DNA of 64,000 bases from contig NZ_CP036278.1 in assembly GCF_007748035.1 (NCBI RefSeq), positions 2,790,001 through 2,854,000 on the forward strand. The letters are read 5' to 3'. Positions within the stretch are counted from its first letter, which is position 1, and each line of letters opens with the position of its first letter. Both the position numbers and the translations under genes were made by a program. Shown here piece after piece: positions 7,756 to 16,438 of the stretch. The notes below the pieces were generated by a model. The model worked only from the letters and a program-made list of their open reading frames with translations, ran no database searches and was not told the DNA's origin. The DNA is from Aeoliella mucimassa. GTDB lineage: Bacteria; Planctomycetota; Planctomycetia; Pirellulales; Lacipirellulaceae.

Positions 7756-9420
7756 ATGCCAAAAAATGCGATGCAAAGCACACCTGATAAGCAATCCGGC
7801 AAAGCAACAGTTCTCCTGCTGGCGTTCTTGGTCGCTGCCATAGGTACCGCATTGGTGGCGTGGGTATTGATCACGATGTTCACTCATAAGCAGGAAGCTC
7901 GTGTTCCCTACGTACAAGTCGTCGAGCTCAACGAGATCTCTGTCGATCCCGAGCCATGGGGGCTGAATTGGCCGCATCATTTTGATGGGTGGAAGGCAAC
8001 CGCAGGCGACAAATTCTATGGCGGATCGAGCGCAATGCCGCAGTCGAAGTTGGAAAAGCAGCCTTGGCTCAAGCGACTTTATGCGGGGTACGCTTTTAGC
8101 ATTGATTATCGCCAGGCCCGGGGGCACGCCTACATGCTCTACGACCAAGGGGTGACAGAGCGGGTGACCAAAAAGCCGCAAGCAGGTGCCTGTTTGCACT
8201 GCCATGGGTCGACCACAGTGCTCTATCGTAAAGTTGGGTTGGAGGCTCTTGGCGAGGATAGTAGCGATGAGGCCTTAGCCGCCGATTTTAATATGGAAGC
8301 AGTACAAAAAGGCTTTGAAGAGGTAAGTACCAAAACCTACGAAGAGGTGCTGGCCATGTTGAAGCAGGCGCCTGATGGAACACCGGATGAAAACGAACCC
8401 GTGTTCCCGCCCGCCCCCGTTGGTGGATTTGAGGGGGAGTTTGCTGGCCAGCCAGTGCCTGAAGATCACCCAATGGTAGGCGAGGCGCATCCGGTCACTT
8501 GCATCGACTGTCACAATCCCAAAACCATGGCGATTCGCGTGACACGCCCTGGCTTTGTGAATGGCATCCGCGCACTGGCCGAAGGCGAAGCCCCTGCCCC
8601 GCATCTTCCGAGCATAGCCAAATGGCGAAATGGGGATCGCAACGAACCCTACGACCCGAATGCTCATGCTTCGCGCCAGGAAATGCGGTCGTTCGTATGT
8701 GCTCAGTGTCATGTGGAGTACTACTGTGCCAATAAAAAGACGCTCACGTTTCCGTGGAAGAATGGCTTGCGGATGGAAGACGAAGAGCGTACTTGGGAGG
8801 AGACGACATTCCCTGACGGGAGTGACTTTGTCGACTATATCCACGGAGAAACCGGCGCCGTTACTTACAAGGTGCAGCATCCTGAGTTCGAATTGTGGAG
8901 TCAGGGAATACATGCTCGCAGCGGAGTCAGTTGCGCCGATTGTCACATGCCCTACCAGCGTGTAGGAGCAGCAAAATTGAGCAGCCATAATGTGCAGTCT
9001 CCACTGAAGACCATAAACTCAAGCTGTCAGAATTGCCATCATCAGAGTGAAACGGAGTTGGTAGATCGCATCGAAACGATTCAGTCGCGAAATCAGGCGT
9101 TGCTGGAGCGTGCTGGCGAAGCAATGACGGAGATGATCGATGCCATACTGGAAGCCAAAGCGGCTGGCGCAGACGACGAAGCATTAAAAGATGTCTTCGT
9201 GCTTCAACGCAAGGCGATGTGGCGGCTTGACTATATTAGTAGCGAAAACTCCCGTGGGTTCCACGCCGATCAGGAAGCGGCTCGAATTCTTGGTGAGTCG
9301 ATCGACTACAGTCGTCAGGCACAAGTGGCTGCCCTGCGTTTGCGTGCTCCAGAAGCACCCAGCACTGCTGACTTGCCGATTGAAGAGGTGCAAGGAGTCA
9401 CGACGCCACAGGAGGAGTAA
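7756..9420 (+). CDS. nrfA: Cytochrome c nitrite reductase catalytic subunit NrfA (pentahaem, all CxxCH)
   Basis: NrfA reduces nitrite to ammonium with six electrons in the periplasm, the key step of dissimilatory nitrate reduction to ammonium. The 554-residue protein has a signal-anchor at residues 19-41 and five haem sites: C146-H150, C249-H253, C315-H319, C393-H397 and C424-H428. Catalytic residues are visible: Arg122 in ARGHAYML, the tyrosine pair in CAQCHVEYY (322-323) and His386 in SQGIHARSGVSCADCHMP. The first, active-site haem is CLHCH instead of the CxxCK of the classical enzyme, which marks the group with histidine-ligated haem 1. An insertion of roughly 60 residues (about 180-240) separates haems 1 and 2. 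Confidence 0.94.
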   Translation: MPKNAMQSTPDKQSGKATVLLLAFLVAAIGTALVAWVLITMFTHKQEARVPYVQVVELNEISVDPEPWGLNWPHHFDGWKATAGDKFYGGSSAMPQSKLEKQPWLKRLYAGYAFSIDYRQARGHAYMLYDQGVTERVTKKPQAGACLHCHGSTTVLYRKVGLEALGEDSSDEALAADFNMEAVQKGFEEVSTKTYEEVLAMLKQAPDGTPDENEPVFPPAPVGGFEGEFAGQPVPEDHPMVGEAHPVTCIDCHNPKTMAIRVTRPGFVNGIRALAEGEAPAPHLPSIAKWRNGDRNEPYDPNAHASRQEMRSFVCAQCHVEYYCANKKTLTFPWKNGLRMEDEERTWEETTFPDGSDFVDYIHGETGAVTYKVQHPEFELWSQGIHARSGVSCADCHMPYQRVGAAKLSSHNVQSPLKTINSSCQNCHHQSETELVDRIETIQSRNQALLERAGEAMTEMIDAILEAKAAGADDEALKDVFVLQRKAMWRLDYISSENSRGFHADQEAARILGESIDYSRQAQVAALRLRAPEAPSTADLPIEEVQGVTTPQEE

Positions 9421-9445
9421 GCGAGCGAAAGCACAGCATAAGCCA

Positions 9446-10333
9446 TCACCGAAGCTGCAGGTAGGTTCCATCATCGCAAACGATGACCATTTCCGGCACC
9501 CTCAACGCGGCTAACTTGTACGGCCGGTCGGACTGGCGGCGTTTGTAGGCACCGAAGTCGATGCAAATGGCCTTCGTATTGCGTCGACTCATCGAGGCAT
9601 CTTGTGAGTAGTGACCGAACGCACAGAGCTCTGGATCGGAGTAGTCCTGCCACCACGGCACCCGCTCGACGACGCGGAGCTTGCCCGCTGATTCGAAGGG
9701 CTCGGCAGCTTGTTGCACCGGCCCGGAGGTGAGCAGCTTCACCGGGTTGTCGTTCTGGTACGAGAGTTCTTTCTCCACCTGCGGCAGACTCCGGCAGAGC
9801 GAGTAGGACTCGAGACTATCGGCATAGTAGTTATGAACCGCTGCCGCATCGGTCTTGCAGCCGATGTGACCGAGGAACGACTCATCCCAGTAGGCATGCA
9901 CCACTCGCAAGCCGGGGCGATGCAGCGCAAGCGGCAGTGTGGCGAAGAAGTCGAGAATCTGCCGCCGGTCGTCATCCGACGCCAGTCGCTGGGGGACCAG
10001 CTTGCCATCGGAGTCGTAGAACTCCTCGCCGAAGAACCAACCGTTGTCGAACTTGCGTTTGCCAAGCAGGATGTTGAGATCGTGATTGCCGAGCACGCAA
10101 TGCGCAAGCCCCTGATCGACGCAGCGATGAACAAACTGCACAACCGCCAGGCTGTCGGGACCGCGATCGGTAAGGTCGCCGACGAACACCAGCCTGCGCC
10201 CCTCGGGATGGCGACCACCGTCCTGGTAGCCCATCCTGCTTAGCAAAGTCATGAGGGCGTCCATCTCACCATGGACATCGCCCACGATATCGAGGGGACC
10301 GTCGGGGAGAGATTGGAGGAGAGTGTCGGGCAT
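9446..10333 (-). CDS. Calcineurin-like metallophosphatase (ApaH/PrpE type)
   Basis: The 295-residue protein shows the dinuclear-metal phosphatase motifs in order: GDVHG (residue 18 onward), GDLTDRG, GNHD, a later VVHAYWD and a distal FGHYSQ. This arrangement is that of the PPP-like bacterial phosphatases that hydrolyse phosphoproteins or Ap4A. Which of these it uses cannot be decided by eye. The gene stands alone, 139 bases downstream of the HTTM gene, and converges on nrfA. A decayed and internally deleted copy of its two ends lies at 31256-31410, inside the island. Confidence 0.88.
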   Translation of the reverse strand: MPDTLLQSLPDGPLDIVGDVHGEMDALMTLLSRMGYQDGGRHPEGRRLVFVGDLTDRGPDSLAVVQFVHRCVDQGLAHCVLGNHDLNILLGKRKFDNGWFFGEEFYDSDGKLVPQRLASDDDRRQILDFFATLPLALHRPGLRVVHAYWDESFLGHIGCKTDAAAVHNYYADSLESYSLCRSLPQVEKELSYQNDNPVKLLTSGPVQQAAEPFESAGKLRVVERVPWWQDYSDPELCAFGHYSQDASMSRRNTKAICIDFGAYKRRQSDRPYKLAALRVPEMVIVCDDGTYLQLR

Positions 10334-10472
10334 TTCAGGTCAGTTGAAGGAGTTCTGCCTTCAGCTTGATCATGCAGGTTTTTGCAATCGCAAACCACAA
10401 GACGGTCATTCGGGAGAGCACCAACCAGGACATTGCGGCATCCATTATTGGCTAGCTGCTGCAAACAAGAAT

Positions 10473-12686
10473 CTAATGCCGGCTTCTTGGTAAGTTGCTA
10501 AGGTCGATGCGATGTGTAGCGCGCGGTAGGATCCAATCGTTATGGTGCAACGGATCGTAGGCAACTTTTGCTAAGTCGACCTCGGGGTCGACCAGCGGGC
10601 GTGGGAAGTAGTAGTTGAGCATAATATAGCTACTGGCTTGTACCTCGGGGCGCCGACCGGTTGACTCTTCCCAGCAGTCGGCGATATGGCGAGCGTACTG
10701 ACGGATAAGGTACGGACGCACAGTAAACTTCTCAAGCTGTTGGGAATGGATGTCATGGAAGTGGTTCCAGACCACGTTGAGCATTCGATCTTCAAACGTA
10801 ACCATCGACTTGGGCAATCCCCGCCAATCGACGGGCCGCAAACGAGAGAAGTCGACCCACACCAAATAGGGCTCGCCGTGTGACAGGGCAAGCAGTGCTT
10901 GATCGTCTAGGTCGACGCTGCGATTAGAGTCGCGAATCACGAGGAACCGCTTTTCCGAATACACACCACCCTGCAAAGCAAACGGGTGAAGCCTCTCCAG
11001 CGTGGGGCGAACGATTGAGTACAGCTGGGAGCGACTAAGGCGATCCAATGCTCCGGTCACTGCAACCTGAAATGCCTCGGAAGAAGCTTCTGCTTTTTGC
11101 TGCTCCGTGACGGCCGTCGCAAGTTCGTCGATCCATCCAACGAGTTGGGCGATTGTAGAAGGGTGGAATTGCCGCCGCACCTCGGGGCTCTCGATCCGTT
11201 GGCGAATCTCTGCGATTGCCTCATTGAGCGATATGCTTTCTTCAATTTCCGGTTCACTATTGAAAGCAGCCTGCCAACGCTCGGTTATCTTCGCCTTGTT
11301 AGCCTCCACGAGGTCGATAGCTGAGCTCTCAGCTGCCGTTGGAGTGTAAATGACTCGTATTCCTAATGCCGGCTCGTAAATCGTAGACATTCCAGGGTGA
11401 TGATTCCAATTGAATAGGTGGCTGTCGACGGAAGCATACACAGCCTTGGGCGTGCCTGCAGGACAGGCATCCCAATCGATTTGTGAGCGATCTTCAGAGT
11501 CAACAATCTGAAGATCAGGATCAGTAACACGATATACTAGAAAGCCGGCAGCCTTGGCTCTTAGCATCATTCGCCAGCTGAAGTCCTGACATTCCTCCGT
11601 CCAGTTGGCATCGCCAGCAACAAAGTAGTGTCGCAAAGGCCAAGTGCTCTGCCATACGACAAACAAGCAAATCAATCCGACTGCGACTCGCGACACTCGC
11701 AGGCGAGGTTGCGGTTTTGGGAGCGAGTTAGCTGCCACGGGTTGCCGCGTTGCTTTGCAACGCAGCCAACGAGTCGCTTGGATTGGCCAGTCGGTAGGGA
11801 AAAATATCAGCGTCGAGGTGAACGCCATCACTGGAAAGACACCAATCGGGAAGATGAAATGGTTGTGCAGATGAAACAAGAACGTCAGGCCGATCGCAAT
11901 CCACCGGGTGCGCTTCCACAGTAATAAGAGCCCCACCGACAAGTCGTAGAACAGTCCGCCCCAGGCAAGCATCAGACAGACATGGTTCACCTGCAAGCTG
12001 TTTGGCAATCCAATGGTGCTATCGAGGAATGTGTATAGCATGTCGCCTGGTGCGAGCAACGGTTCACCGGTCAACCAGTCTGAGTTTAGTTTCGCAATGC
12101 CGCCGTAAAAATAGACCAGAAATATTTGAAAGCGAAGCAACAACACGGGCCAAAAGGGAATTAGCCCATCGACGGGCGAGGGGCTCGCATCCGCTGCCCG
12201 AACTCGTCGCGCCGCCCGGAGGTTGTCGAGCGAGAACCGGCGAGTGGCCGGCATGCAACTTAACAACATCGCGAGCAAACACATTAGGTAGTAGTGGTTG
12301 TTGTAGTTGGTTGCCTCAAGCAGAAAGAAATAGGTGTAGCTCAAGAACAATGTAATGGACGCTGCTCGGTAGTACAGTCCGACCGCAACAAAGATCGCAG
12401 CAATAGACGCGACGACGAAGTGAATCGTTAGCCATGGTTCGGCCCAAGGACGCACCCACTCGAAGCCCATGTAGCTAAAATTCCATACCGCATCGACGTA
12501 GTAGAAATCCAGCTTGCGGATGCCGTCTCCAGGAATCAGGTAGGAGGCGATATGCCACGCCATGATCAGGCCAAAGCAGATGCGAAACACGGCTAGCGAG
12601 GCGCCATCGACCGGCTTGCTGAACAGCTGCTCAAGCCGGTCCAGCATTGGCGGAGAGTGTGTAGGTTTGGTGCGTCTTGAACCCAT
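10473..12686 (-). CDS. HTTM-domain membrane protein (vitamin K-dependent gamma-carboxylase-like)
   Basis: The 737-residue protein has an N-terminal HTTM domain with multiple membrane spans (about residues 25-370), including VFRICFGLIMAWHIASY and NYNNHYYLMCLLAMLLS, which are characteristic of the bacterial relatives of vitamin K-dependent gamma-carboxylase. A soluble C-terminal half follows (HHPGMSTIYEP, PYLVWVDFSRLRPVDW, IRQYARHIADCWEES) with a further membrane-associated lumenal-type fold. The human enzyme carboxylates glutamates. The bacterial substrates are not known. I kept the ATG at 12686. A Met at 12647 (MLDRLEQLF) is a possible alternative start. Confidence 0.8.
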   Translation of the reverse strand: MGSRRTKPTHSPPMLDRLEQLFSKPVDGASLAVFRICFGLIMAWHIASYLIPGDGIRKLDFYYVDAVWNFSYMGFEWVRPWAEPWLTIHFVVASIAAIFVAVGLYYRAASITLFLSYTYFFLLEATNYNNHYYLMCLLAMLLSCMPATRRFSLDNLRAARRVRAADASPSPVDGLIPFWPVLLLRFQIFLVYFYGGIAKLNSDWLTGEPLLAPGDMLYTFLDSTIGLPNSLQVNHVCLMLAWGGLFYDLSVGLLLLWKRTRWIAIGLTFLFHLHNHFIFPIGVFPVMAFTSTLIFFPTDWPIQATRWLRCKATRQPVAANSLPKPQPRLRVSRVAVGLICLFVVWQSTWPLRHYFVAGDANWTEECQDFSWRMMLRAKAAGFLVYRVTDPDLQIVDSEDRSQIDWDACPAGTPKAVYASVDSHLFNWNHHPGMSTIYEPALGIRVIYTPTAAESSAIDLVEANKAKITERWQAAFNSEPEIEESISLNEAIAEIRQRIESPEVRRQFHPSTIAQLVGWIDELATAVTEQQKAEASSEAFQVAVTGALDRLSRSQLYSIVRPTLERLHPFALQGGVYSEKRFLVIRDSNRSVDLDDQALLALSHGEPYLVWVDFSRLRPVDWRGLPKSMVTFEDRMLNVVWNHFHDIHSQQLEKFTVRPYLIRQYARHIADCWEESTGRRPEVQASSYIMLNYYFPRPLVDPEVDLAKVAYDPLHHNDWILPRATHRIDLSNLPRSRH

Positions 12687-12810
12687 CGGTTTCAGCTCTG
12701 TCGATGAAGGAAATGGGCCTTGGCAGACAGTACGCAGCCTTAGATCACATTTACGACGGGTGACAAGAGATACGGAGTTCCGACTGCAATGTCAAGATCA
12801 GGTAGCCACG

Positions 12811-12853
12811 CAAAAAGAAACCACCCCGCCGATGAGAATCGGCGAGGGTGGTT
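12811..12853 (-). terminator. Rho-independent terminator
   Basis: Read on the minus strand, a long GC-rich stem (arms AACCACCC and GGGTGGTT, extended by CGCCGAT/ATCGGCG around a four-base loop) is followed by TTTCTTTTTG. It lies 28 bases beyond the stop of the outer-membrane protein gene that ends at 12881 and should terminate it. Confidence 0.85.
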
Positions 12854-12880
12854 GTGTCCGCGTTTCGATGATAAAGCAAT

Positions 12881-13993
12881 TTAGTACGAAAAGCCGCCGC
12901 TTATCGTTAACCCGATGAATCCTAGGTCTTCGCCACGTGGATCGTCGGCGACCGCCTCATCGGAGTCGTCGGCGTACGTTGCCGAGGGGTTGGGACTACC
13001 GAGGTTCGACCAAAACTGTGCCTCGGCACCGGTGCGGATGAAGCACCGATCGTACTTGCCAAAGCGGTATTCGGCTCCGAGCTGAAGTTCCAGGTTGCCG
13101 ACTAATTGGCCTGCGTTGGGAATCGAGAGAACTTCGCCCCCGTCGCTATCCGTGGCGATAAAGTCCTGCTGCCCGTATAGCAGCGAGGTTCGCCCAATGC
13201 CGTAGACGGAGAATCTGGTGTGCCGAACTGGATATCGGAACTCACCTGCTAGCGTTGGCCCGAATCCCTCGAAGTTGATGCTGCTATTCACAGTTCCCGA
13301 GTCAGTTACCGCGAAGTAGGTCTGGTTGGCCTTGGCCATCCGTAGACCACCGCTCACGAGAAACGAAGAAGAGAACTGTCGTTGCAGTTCAAAGTCGAGT
13401 ACGTCCATCTCGATCTGCTGAGTCATAACGGCCGTATCGACGTCGACCACACCGATGATCGTGTCACCACTATTCGTCGACGAGAAGACAATAGCGCCTT
13501 CGTCCTGAACCAGGCCGACCGAACTGTCGACCTCAAGCGTTTCACTATGGTCGAACTGCCAGTAACGAGTTCGCCAGCCTAAACAACCTTTGCCGCCCAG
13601 GTATCCGAACTCGATGCGGTTCGATGGCTCCATGTTCCACCCGAAGCCAATGTGCTCGATCACGGGATCATTCTGAGCGATGATGGCCGTAGAATTGGTT
13701 TGAAATGGGGCAACGAGTACTTGCTCGTACATGAAGTAGACGCCCTCGCGACCACAGCTAGATGACTGGCAGCACGCGTCACTCTGCCCGAGACTTAGCT
13801 GGTTGCCACAACTGCCACCTTGCCCATACTGAGACGCGGCAACTGGCCTTTGGGCATTCTGCTGCTCCAACACCGCAACTCGCTCCAGCAAATCATTATA
13901 GGTCGTAAAGTCGACCTCCTGAGCCTCGCATTTGAAGTGAAATAAGCAGCCGCAGGCTATCGCCACGCTCGCTGTGATTAATGTACGCAGCAT
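12881..13993 (-). CDS. Lpg1974-type outer-membrane beta-barrel protein
   Basis: This 370-residue secreted protein has a signal peptide (residues 1-24, ending CEA), a short coiled coil (LLERVAVLEQQ), a Cys-containing linker (SCGNQ, ACCQSSSCG) and a barrel beginning GVYFMYEQVLVAPF. The barrel contains paired strand motifs such as WRTRYWQFDHSE, and the protein ends with Tyr (SGGFSY). The layout resembles the Lpg1974/Legionella-type outer-membrane family, widespread in planctomycetes and thought to form pores. I chose the ATG at 13993, since GGAG lies well placed upstream. The in-frame TTG at 13999 is too close to that site. It ends at a strong terminator. Confidence 0.8.
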   Translation of the reverse strand: MLRTLITASVAIACGCLFHFKCEAQEVDFTTYNDLLERVAVLEQQNAQRPVAASQYGQGGSCGNQLSLGQSDACCQSSSCGREGVYFMYEQVLVAPFQTNSTAIIAQNDPVIEHIGFGWNMEPSNRIEFGYLGGKGCLGWRTRYWQFDHSETLEVDSSVGLVQDEGAIVFSSTNSGDTIIGVVDVDTAVMTQQIEMDVLDFELQRQFSSSFLVSGGLRMAKANQTYFAVTDSGTVNSSINFEGFGPTLAGEFRYPVRHTRFSVYGIGRTSLLYGQQDFIATDSDGGEVLSIPNAGQLVGNLELQLGAEYRFGKYDRCFIRTGAEAQFWSNLGSPNPSATYADDSDEAVADDPRGEDLGFIGLTISGGFSY

Positions 13994-13999
13994 CCGCAA

Positions 14000-14385
14000 G
14001 ACTCCAGAGGACAGACAGGTCTAGTATCGCCTTAGTTCATCGGATAGCCACCGGGTGATAATTTAGATAAAGATGTCAACAATTCGACAGCAACCTATCG
14101 CCGGTCGCATAGCGAATGAACTTTTGGTGCCGCTGGCACCGGCTTGTTTTATAATGGAACTAAAGACGCTGGCGGCGTGCTTGGCCTGAGGGGGGGAAGC
14201 CGCTCTTCCTCCCAAGCCCCACCCCAGCGGCAAGTGTAAGCTCACCGGTCTGCAACTCGATGGGGGCGAGCTGGTAACTGCCGGTCCGCGTGAGACGGCT
14301 TTCCCGACCGATCTCTGGACCTGCATCCGCGTCGAGCGATCCGACGTGCCGGCGTCTACATTGCGTAATCCGGAGTAGATTCCAC
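14000..14385. other. Intergenic region at the left edge of the island
   Basis: No gene is convincing here. The stretch lies between the last backbone gene and the integrase remnant. Frames on both strands at 14063-14605 are low-complexity or antisense to the remnant. The left boundary of the accreted island probably lies in or just after this stretch. Confidence 0.4.
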
Positions 14386-14616
14386 GCGTCCCGGGCCACG
14401 GAGCTAGCCGACAAATACCCGGGGCATGTTGCCGCTGCCTGGCTTGGCCATTCTCAGCAGATTGCCAATAAGCACTACCGGCAGGTGACCGACGACCACT
14501 TCGAGCAAGCGGTCCAAGCAGAAAAGCGCGCTGCGCAAAGCGTTGATAAGCAGCTGCAAGACGTGATGGCGAAAATCGCTGACTCTGGAAATGCAGAGGT
14601 ATCACAGCTGTTGTAA
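14386..14616 (+). pseudogene. Remnant of tyrosine integrase C-terminus
   Basis: From 14386 the DNA is nearly identical to 34207 onward inside the intact integrase gene. It encodes SRATELADKYPGHVAA, the LGHSQ box and the NKHYRQVTDD box with the nucleophilic Tyr. Everything upstream, including the catalytic Arg and Lys regions, is missing. One copy of a 12-base internal repeat (GCTGCGCCATGC type) is absent relative to the intact gene, and a stop (TAA at 14614) ends the frame earlier than in the intact copy. This is the scar of a related integrative element that once occupied the same tRNA site. Confidence 0.88.
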
Positions 14617-14633
14617 CTAGTGAACACTTGTCA

Positions 14634-14680
14634 AGTGGGCGATGAGGGTCTCGAACTATCTGCTTTTTCCACGGTGTTTA
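14634..14680 (+). other. Decayed attachment site (att remnant)
   Basis: The sequence begins AGTGGGCGATGAGGG, as do the two perfect att copies at 34467 and 45506. It continues with one substitution through CTCGAAC, is scrambled over about 10 bases, then resumes with TCCACGGTGT. It follows the integrase remnant at the same distance as the intact att follows the intact integrase. It probably marks the left end of the present element 1 or of an older one. Confidence 0.7.
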
Positions 14681-14891
14681 CGCAAATTCTGTCCGGCGCG
14701 CTGCGCCATGCGCTGCGCGACTTGCTGAGGGGAGACTCTGATTGTTAAATGTAATATACTGACGTGCATTATATGTTCTTGTTTACACTGCATTTGCCAG
14801 CTAGCCGGCTGATCCCCGGCGTCGGCCTGCCGGTCGCGTATTCTATCCTTTGCGCGGTCGGCAGCCGGGTTGGTATGAAGGATAGAAAACC
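14681..14891. other. Leader region of the element 1 replication module
   Basis: This 211-base gap precedes the first gene of element 1. It contains a 22-base segment, starting near 14697 (core CGCTGCGCCATGCGCTGCG), also found within the integrase gene near 34349, which suggests a local rearrangement. An AT-rich stretch near 14745-14790 could hold a promoter. I cannot assign its boxes. Confidence 0.4.
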
Positions 14892-16043
14892 ATGGGCATT
14901 GATCGTTCTGCCGAAGAGGCTGTGCTAGAGCGTGCCTTGCGACACCTAGCGGCGGATTTCCGCCGCATAGCTGACAGGCAGGTATCTTGTTCCATCTCCC
15001 GCAACTTGCCATTCTTGCGCCAGACGCCTCGCCCCGCGGCTTACTGGATAGATCCAGATCACATTGATGAGATTCGTTGGCGGACTGATCCGGCTTGGGC
15101 GCCGGAGTGTCCGACGTTTGTCGAGTGTCACAATGTTACAGCTTCCTACAAGGAAGAACGGTGGCAGTTGGTAATTGCATATGATGGCCACTGTTACGAA
15201 GACGAACTGTCTGTTTCTCAAGAGAAGCTAGATCGAAGTTGTGAGCGGCACCATGATCAACTTTCCTTACTGGGAGGCGAAGCTTGTCGGCTGGTTAGTA
15301 ATGCCGGTTTGTATCTGCCGGGATTTGGAGTCGTTCGAGATTGGAGTGAGGGGGAGCTTTTCGAGTGGATGAGGATGGTTTTTCATGCTGCATGGTCTCA
15401 TGAATTGGGAACTGCAGTATCAGCAACTCGGAGCTATCCCTCTGCTGCTGTCGCAGGTTGGCTGCGCAGGAAGTACTACGTTCCACAAGGATCAAGGGGT
15501 GTGGAAGAGGTAGCCAAGGACGAATTGGCTTGCTGGTTGAGGAAGAGCGAAGAGAAACGGATTGCAAAAGGTGAGTACGCCAGTTTTCTGGGTGGCGATC
15601 CGTGCAATACTTCTAGCGACATTCTTGAATTTCTGGCCGATCAGTTGAGGAGTCGATCAGCTGATAGAAGATCGGATAACTCTGCTCGGTTCGAAACGCC
15701 ATCGCCATCTTCTTGCTTGCCACACGCTCCTGTGGTTGAGAGAGGAACTGTGCGGTTTGACGGCAAGGAGTTTCGTGGGTTGAATACATCTGCTTTGGAC
15801 GTCCTACATGTGTGCAATCAGGCGGCCGGCGAATGGACTCCAATGTCTATCGACGGAAACCGGATCCGGAAGGCAGCGGAGGCAATAGCCTCGATGCCTG
15901 CGGAGTTGCAGGCAGTGATCGAAAAGGAACCTGCTGCAAATGGTAAGCGACGATTCAATCCCAAGAAGGTTCAATTTGCGCCCAGCAGTGGGCTCTGTGC
16001 AGGTGATTGCACTCCAGAAGCTCACGAAAACAAAGATAGATGA
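14892..16043 (+). CDS. Hypothetical protein of the element 1 replication module
   Basis: The 383-residue product matches no family I recognise. It is soluble, without membrane segments or a signal peptide. Visible features are Cys/His-rich spots (CSISRN, CPTFVECHN, DGHCYEDE, CERHHDQ), an aromatic region (FEWMRMVFHAAWSHE) and a C-terminal part with a winged-helix-like stretch (LNTSALDVLHVCNQAAGEWTPM). It lies first in a same-strand run with a small helix-turn-helix gene and a replication-type gene, so a role in replication or maintenance of element 1 is possible but unproven. Confidence 0.6.
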   Translation: MGIDRSAEEAVLERALRHLAADFRRIADRQVSCSISRNLPFLRQTPRPAAYWIDPDHIDEIRWRTDPAWAPECPTFVECHNVTASYKEERWQLVIAYDGHCYEDELSVSQEKLDRSCERHHDQLSLLGGEACRLVSNAGLYLPGFGVVRDWSEGELFEWMRMVFHAAWSHELGTAVSATRSYPSAAVAGWLRRKYYVPQGSRGVEEVAKDELACWLRKSEEKRIAKGEYASFLGGDPCNTSSDILEFLADQLRSRSADRRSDNSARFETPSPSSCLPHAPVVERGTVRFDGKEFRGLNTSALDVLHVCNQAAGEWTPMSIDGNRIRKAAEAIASMPAELQAVIEKEPAANGKRRFNPKKVQFAPSSGLCAGDCTPEAHENKDR

Positions 16044-16204
16044 GTGCGCACTGCTGGGCGCTTGCTTGCGTTGTCAGTGGTGTGCTCATTTCGTCCCATA
16101 GTTGGGCGCTGTCGAGAGTTCTATCCTCTTGCTTGTTGATGTTGCAGGTCGTGTGCACGACTGCAAGAAGCAGTGCTTTTCTACTCCACGCAAGGAAGGA
16201 CGCA

Positions 16205-16435
16205 ATGAGTATTTCGACGACAGACAAGTTATTGCTGCGCAGAGAAGAGGCGGCTGAGATGCTGGGGATCGGCATCCGGACGCTAGATGCTCACGCGAAA
16301 CTTGGCAATGTGCGATCAGTCGCAATCGGTCGGCTGGTTCGTTTTGATCGTGAAGAGTTGGTCCGTGTAGCCAGGTCAGGCCTACCGGTGTTGAACGCGT
16401 CTCACCGCGATTCGTCTCCGACTTCGGGGGAGTAA
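16205..16435 (+). CDS. Excisionase-like helix-turn-helix protein
   Basis: This 76-residue protein is a MerR/HTH_17-type DNA binder: LLRREEAAEMLGIGIRTLDAHAKLG, then VRSVAIGRLVRFDREELVRVARS, the typical helix-turn-helix plus wing seen in excisionases and small regulators of integrative elements. The ATG at 16205 has AAGGA nine bases upstream. The longer frame from 16040 has no ribosome site. The next gene starts three bases after its stop, so they are co-transcribed. It may direct excision by the integrase at 33217-34509 at the far end of the same element. Confidence 0.8.
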   Translation: MSISTTDKLLLRREEAAEMLGIGIRTLDAHAKLGNVRSVAIGRLVRFDREELVRVARSGLPVLNASHRDSSPTSGE

Positions 16436-16438
16436 GCG

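Noticed and set aside
14063-14605. A 180-codon minus-strand frame at the island edge
   Set aside because: It is antisense to the integrase remnant, low in complexity and without similarity to a family.
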